From the NCBI GenBank assembly GCA_964604165.1, contig CAZRYF010000039.1, positions 1 to 44,830 of the forward strand: 44,830 nt of DNA. Direction: 5' to 3'. Shown one piece after another: positions 43,112 to 44,830 of the stretch (position 1 is the stretch's first letter; each line of letters opens with the position of its first letter). The notes under the pieces were generated by a model. That model saw only the letters and a list, made by a program, of their open reading frames with translations, was not told the origin of the DNA and did not search any database. The translations under genes and the position numbers were made by a program. Source of the DNA: JAYZDK01 sp964604165. GTDB lineage: Bacteria > Myxococcota_A > UBA796 > CAJQPC01.

Positions 43112-44083
43112 TTGTTTTGGCTCTTCGGACTATCGACCGCCTGGGCAGGTGATCTCCAGCTCCACATGTTGGATGTAGGGCAAGGTGACTCTCTGCTGCT
43201 TGAGACACCCGCCGGAAAGTACGTGCTTGTGGATGCGGGACAGCGCAAGAACGTGGTCGCCGACACCTTGAAGCGCCTGGGAGTGGAGAACATTGAGCTG
43301 GCGATCGCCACGCATGCCCACGCGGATCACATCGGCGGAATGAAGGCCGTGCTGGAGTCGGTGAAGGTCGAGCAGTTCGTGGACTCAGGGGTCCCCCACA
43401 CCACCCGCACCTACCGGGACCTCATGGTAGCTGTTGAACAGGGAAGCGTGCCCTACCAGGGTGCCCGGGCCGGCCAGGTTTTTGAATTTGATGACGGCAT
43501 CACCATGAAGGTGCTGTGGCCGGGGGGAACCCACCTGACAGGCACACGTTCAGACCTCAACTCCAACTCGGTCGTGCTTCGGGTCGACCACGGGAAGGAC
43601 TGCATGCTCCTCACGGGGGACGCGGAGTCGGTGACTGAGGAGATGCTTGTGCGGCATAACCTGCAGCCTTGCGACGTGTTGAAGGTACCCCACCACGGCT
43701 CCCGTTACTCCAGCAGTCTCCCCTTTTTGGAGGCGTTGCAACCGGAGATCGCCCTGGTGAGCGTGGGCAAGGACAACCGCCACAAGCACCCAAGACCCGA
43801 GGCGCTCGCCCGCTTGGAACGGGTCGGAGCTACACTTTATCGCACGGACTACACGGGGCAGGTCACAGTGGTGTCCAGCGGAAACGGATTGAAGGTGGTG
43901 GATGGACTTCCCGCGAGCGCCCCCAGGACCGCTGTGGTTCCCATGGCGGCCGCGGAACCAGCTGGCGAGACTGCAGTGTCCATTCCGCTGCCAGTGGAAG
44001 TGTTGGAAGAGTTGGCCCCACCGGAGAAGGCCTCCCGCAAGGGACTGCTGGGTCGCTGGATTGAAAGACTCACGACTCGCTGA
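43112..44083 (+). CDS. Secreted ComEC/Rec2-type metallo-beta-lactamase-fold protein
   Basis: The protein has 323 residues if TTG 43112 is the start. Metal motif THAHADHIGG and downstream LLTGDAESVTEE and VPHHGSRYSSSLPFLEALQP are those of the MBL domain of the competence protein ComEC. The first about 13 residues (FWLFGLSTAWAGD) look like the end of a signal peptide. The start is uncertain: the frame is open upstream but has no ATG or GTG nearby. Unlike ComEC there is no channel domain. The tail is Pro/Ala-rich and basic at the end (GLLGRWIERLTTR). It may be a nuclease or phosphodiesterase acting outside the cytoplasm. Confidence 0.8.
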   Translation: MFWLFGLSTAWAGDLQLHMLDVGQGDSLLLETPAGKYVLVDAGQRKNVVADTLKRLGVENIELAIATHAHADHIGGMKAVLESVKVEQFVDSGVPHTTRTYRDLMVAVEQGSVPYQGARAGQVFEFDDGITMKVLWPGGTHLTGTRSDLNSNSVVLRVDHGKDCMLLTGDAESVTEEMLVRHNLQPCDVLKVPHHGSRYSSSLPFLEALQPEIALVSVGKDNRHKHPRPEALARLERVGATLYRTDYTGQVTVVSSGNGLKVVDGLPASAPRTAVVPMAAAEPAGETAVSIPLPVEVLEELAPPEKASRKGLLGRWIERLTTR

Positions 44084-44133
44084 CGAGTACCGTCCGATCG
44101 TGTGATACCTTTTGTCATTCCACGGGGATGGAC

Positions 44134-44664
44134 ATGAGTTTTCTTCGCACGTTTGCCAGCACCTTTCTGTTGTGGCTGCTGTTCCTTCCCATGGCGCTGG
44201 CTGGGGTCAATGTGAACACCGCCTCCTCCACGGAGTTGGAGTCCCTGCCGGGCATTGGACCGTCCAAAGCAGGGGCCATTATCCAGTACCGGACGGAGCA
44301 CGGGCAGTTTACGTCTCTGACCGACCTGGACAACGTGCCGGGCATCGGGCCTGCCACCCTGCAGAACATCTCGTCCCTGGTGGTATTTGACGGCAACACC
44401 GAGTTGCCCGCCGAAGGATTGGCCCTCGCCTCCCATGTCGTCCCCGCGTCTGCGGTAGGCCCAGGAGGCACTGTAAACATCAACACCGCCACCCAGTCTG
44501 AGCTGGAAGGCCTACCGGGTATCGGCCCTTCCAAGGCCGCGGCCATTCTCCAATTCCGCTACGACAATGGTGCCTTTGGTTCGTGCTCGGACCTTGTGCG
44601 AGTGACGGGCATCGGAGATGCCACGGTGAGAAACGTGAGCCCACGGTGCACGACGGGGGAGTGA
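44134..44664 (+). CDS. Secreted double helix-hairpin-helix (ComEA-like) protein
   Basis: The protein has 176 residues from ATG 44134 (GGGG 6 nt upstream; ATG 44128 also possible). Signal peptide RTFASTFLLWLLFLPMALA. Two HhH-type DNA-binding modules are joined by a linker of about 20 residues: VNVNTASSTELESLPGIGPS with DLDNVPGIGPATLQNI, and VNINTATQSELEGLPGIGPS with LVRVTGIGDATVRNV. ComEA normally has one such module and binds DNA at the cell surface for uptake. Its place after the ComEC-type MBL gene supports a shared role in extracytoplasmic DNA handling, by inference only. Confidence 0.85.
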   Translation: MSFLRTFASTFLLWLLFLPMALAGVNVNTASSTELESLPGIGPSKAGAIIQYRTEHGQFTSLTDLDNVPGIGPATLQNISSLVVFDGNTELPAEGLALASHVVPASAVGPGGTVNINTATQSELEGLPGIGPSKAAAILQFRYDNGAFGSCSDLVRVTGIGDATVRNVSPRCTTGE

Positions 44665-44712
44665 GGCGGGAGCGGCGCTGGGTTCGACCGCGTAGCAGAA
44701 TCGGCAAGATCG

Positions 44713-44830
44713 TGGGGGGATGGCGTTTCCCTCGACGTTGGGGTCGGATTCCACGGCCAGTTCCGACCTGAACCGGGAGGGATGGCGTATCCCAGGCCGT
44801 TGAGGTCGGATTCCACGGCCAGTTCCGACC
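44713..44830. repeat. Copy of the 62-bp hairpin repeat, running off the window edge
   Basis: The GGTCGGATTCC ... TTCCGACC inverted repeat begins at 44742 and again at 44804, a 62-bp period as in the array at 13497-13762. The second hairpin core is GGGAT, GGCGT, ATCCC. A diverged half-unit with a GGGGGGATGGCG core occurs at 44714. At least two units are visible and the array probably continues beyond the window. Confidence 0.85.

Overview
The window is high-GC DNA from a bacterium that looks like a Myxococcota relative or neighbouring 'deltaproteobacterial' lineage. This rests on two secreted proteins with MYXO-CTERM sorting tails, MopE-type metal-binding repeats, many secreted acidic or Cys-rich proteins of unknown function, and a selenocysteine-containing NAD-linked formate dehydrogenase. 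Two runs of exactly 100 N (10656-10755 and 13592-13691) sit inside tandem repeats, so this is a scaffolded draft or metagenome assembly. No rRNA, tRNA or CRISPR array was seen.

Layout. 1-1160: 3' part of a secreted MopE-repeat/PKD protein. 1252-2217: biotin synthase. 2207-6423 (minus): fdhB-fdhA, a cytosolic NAD-linked formate dehydrogenase whose catalytic residue is encoded by an in-frame UGA followed by a bacterial SECIS hairpin. 6578-10597: a NeuD-type acetyltransferase, a shortened YgfK-like Fe-S protein and a radical SAM/SPASM protein. 10893-12866 (minus): htpG, preceded on the map by a 65-bp tandem repeat array. 13007-13420: a decayed MntA/HepT toxin-antitoxin pair, then a 62-bp hairpin repeat array. 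13778-18192: an SGNH hydrolase, two paralogous MYXO-CTERM proteins and an Asp-rich lipoprotein.

18376-26805 (minus) is a complete SUF iron-sulfur operon, transcribed rrf2-sufB-sufC-sufD-sufS-sufU-sufT-iscA-ygfZ, with stop/start overlaps and a near-perfect palindromic operator upstream of rrf2. The last gene is a YgfZ-TPR fusion. The set fits the Fe-S-rich enzymes nearby (BioB, FdhAB, the YgfK-like protein, the radical SAM protein), although a direct link is inference.

26913-29425: a DUF309 protein, exonuclease III and a FIST-domain protein. 29426-34379 is an accessory patch of secreted and Cys-rich proteins. It includes a gene with an in-frame amber codon, a 10-Cys small protein, a relic of a second FIST gene tail, and a HExxH protein carrying six Cys-Glu-Cys repeats. 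34543-38007 (minus): aat, an orphan GspF-like membrane protein and a methyltransferase-like protein. 38046-40405: a deoxynucleoside kinase and a GT39-like membrane glycosyltransferase.

40405-41023 holds remnants of a nucleotidyltransferase/small-protein pair and a MopE-like fragment. 41024-44664 holds a formylglycine-generating-enzyme-like protein, a repeat lipoprotein, a secreted ComEC-type metallo-beta-lactamase and a secreted double-HhH ComEA-like protein. The window ends in another copy of the 62-bp hairpin repeat.
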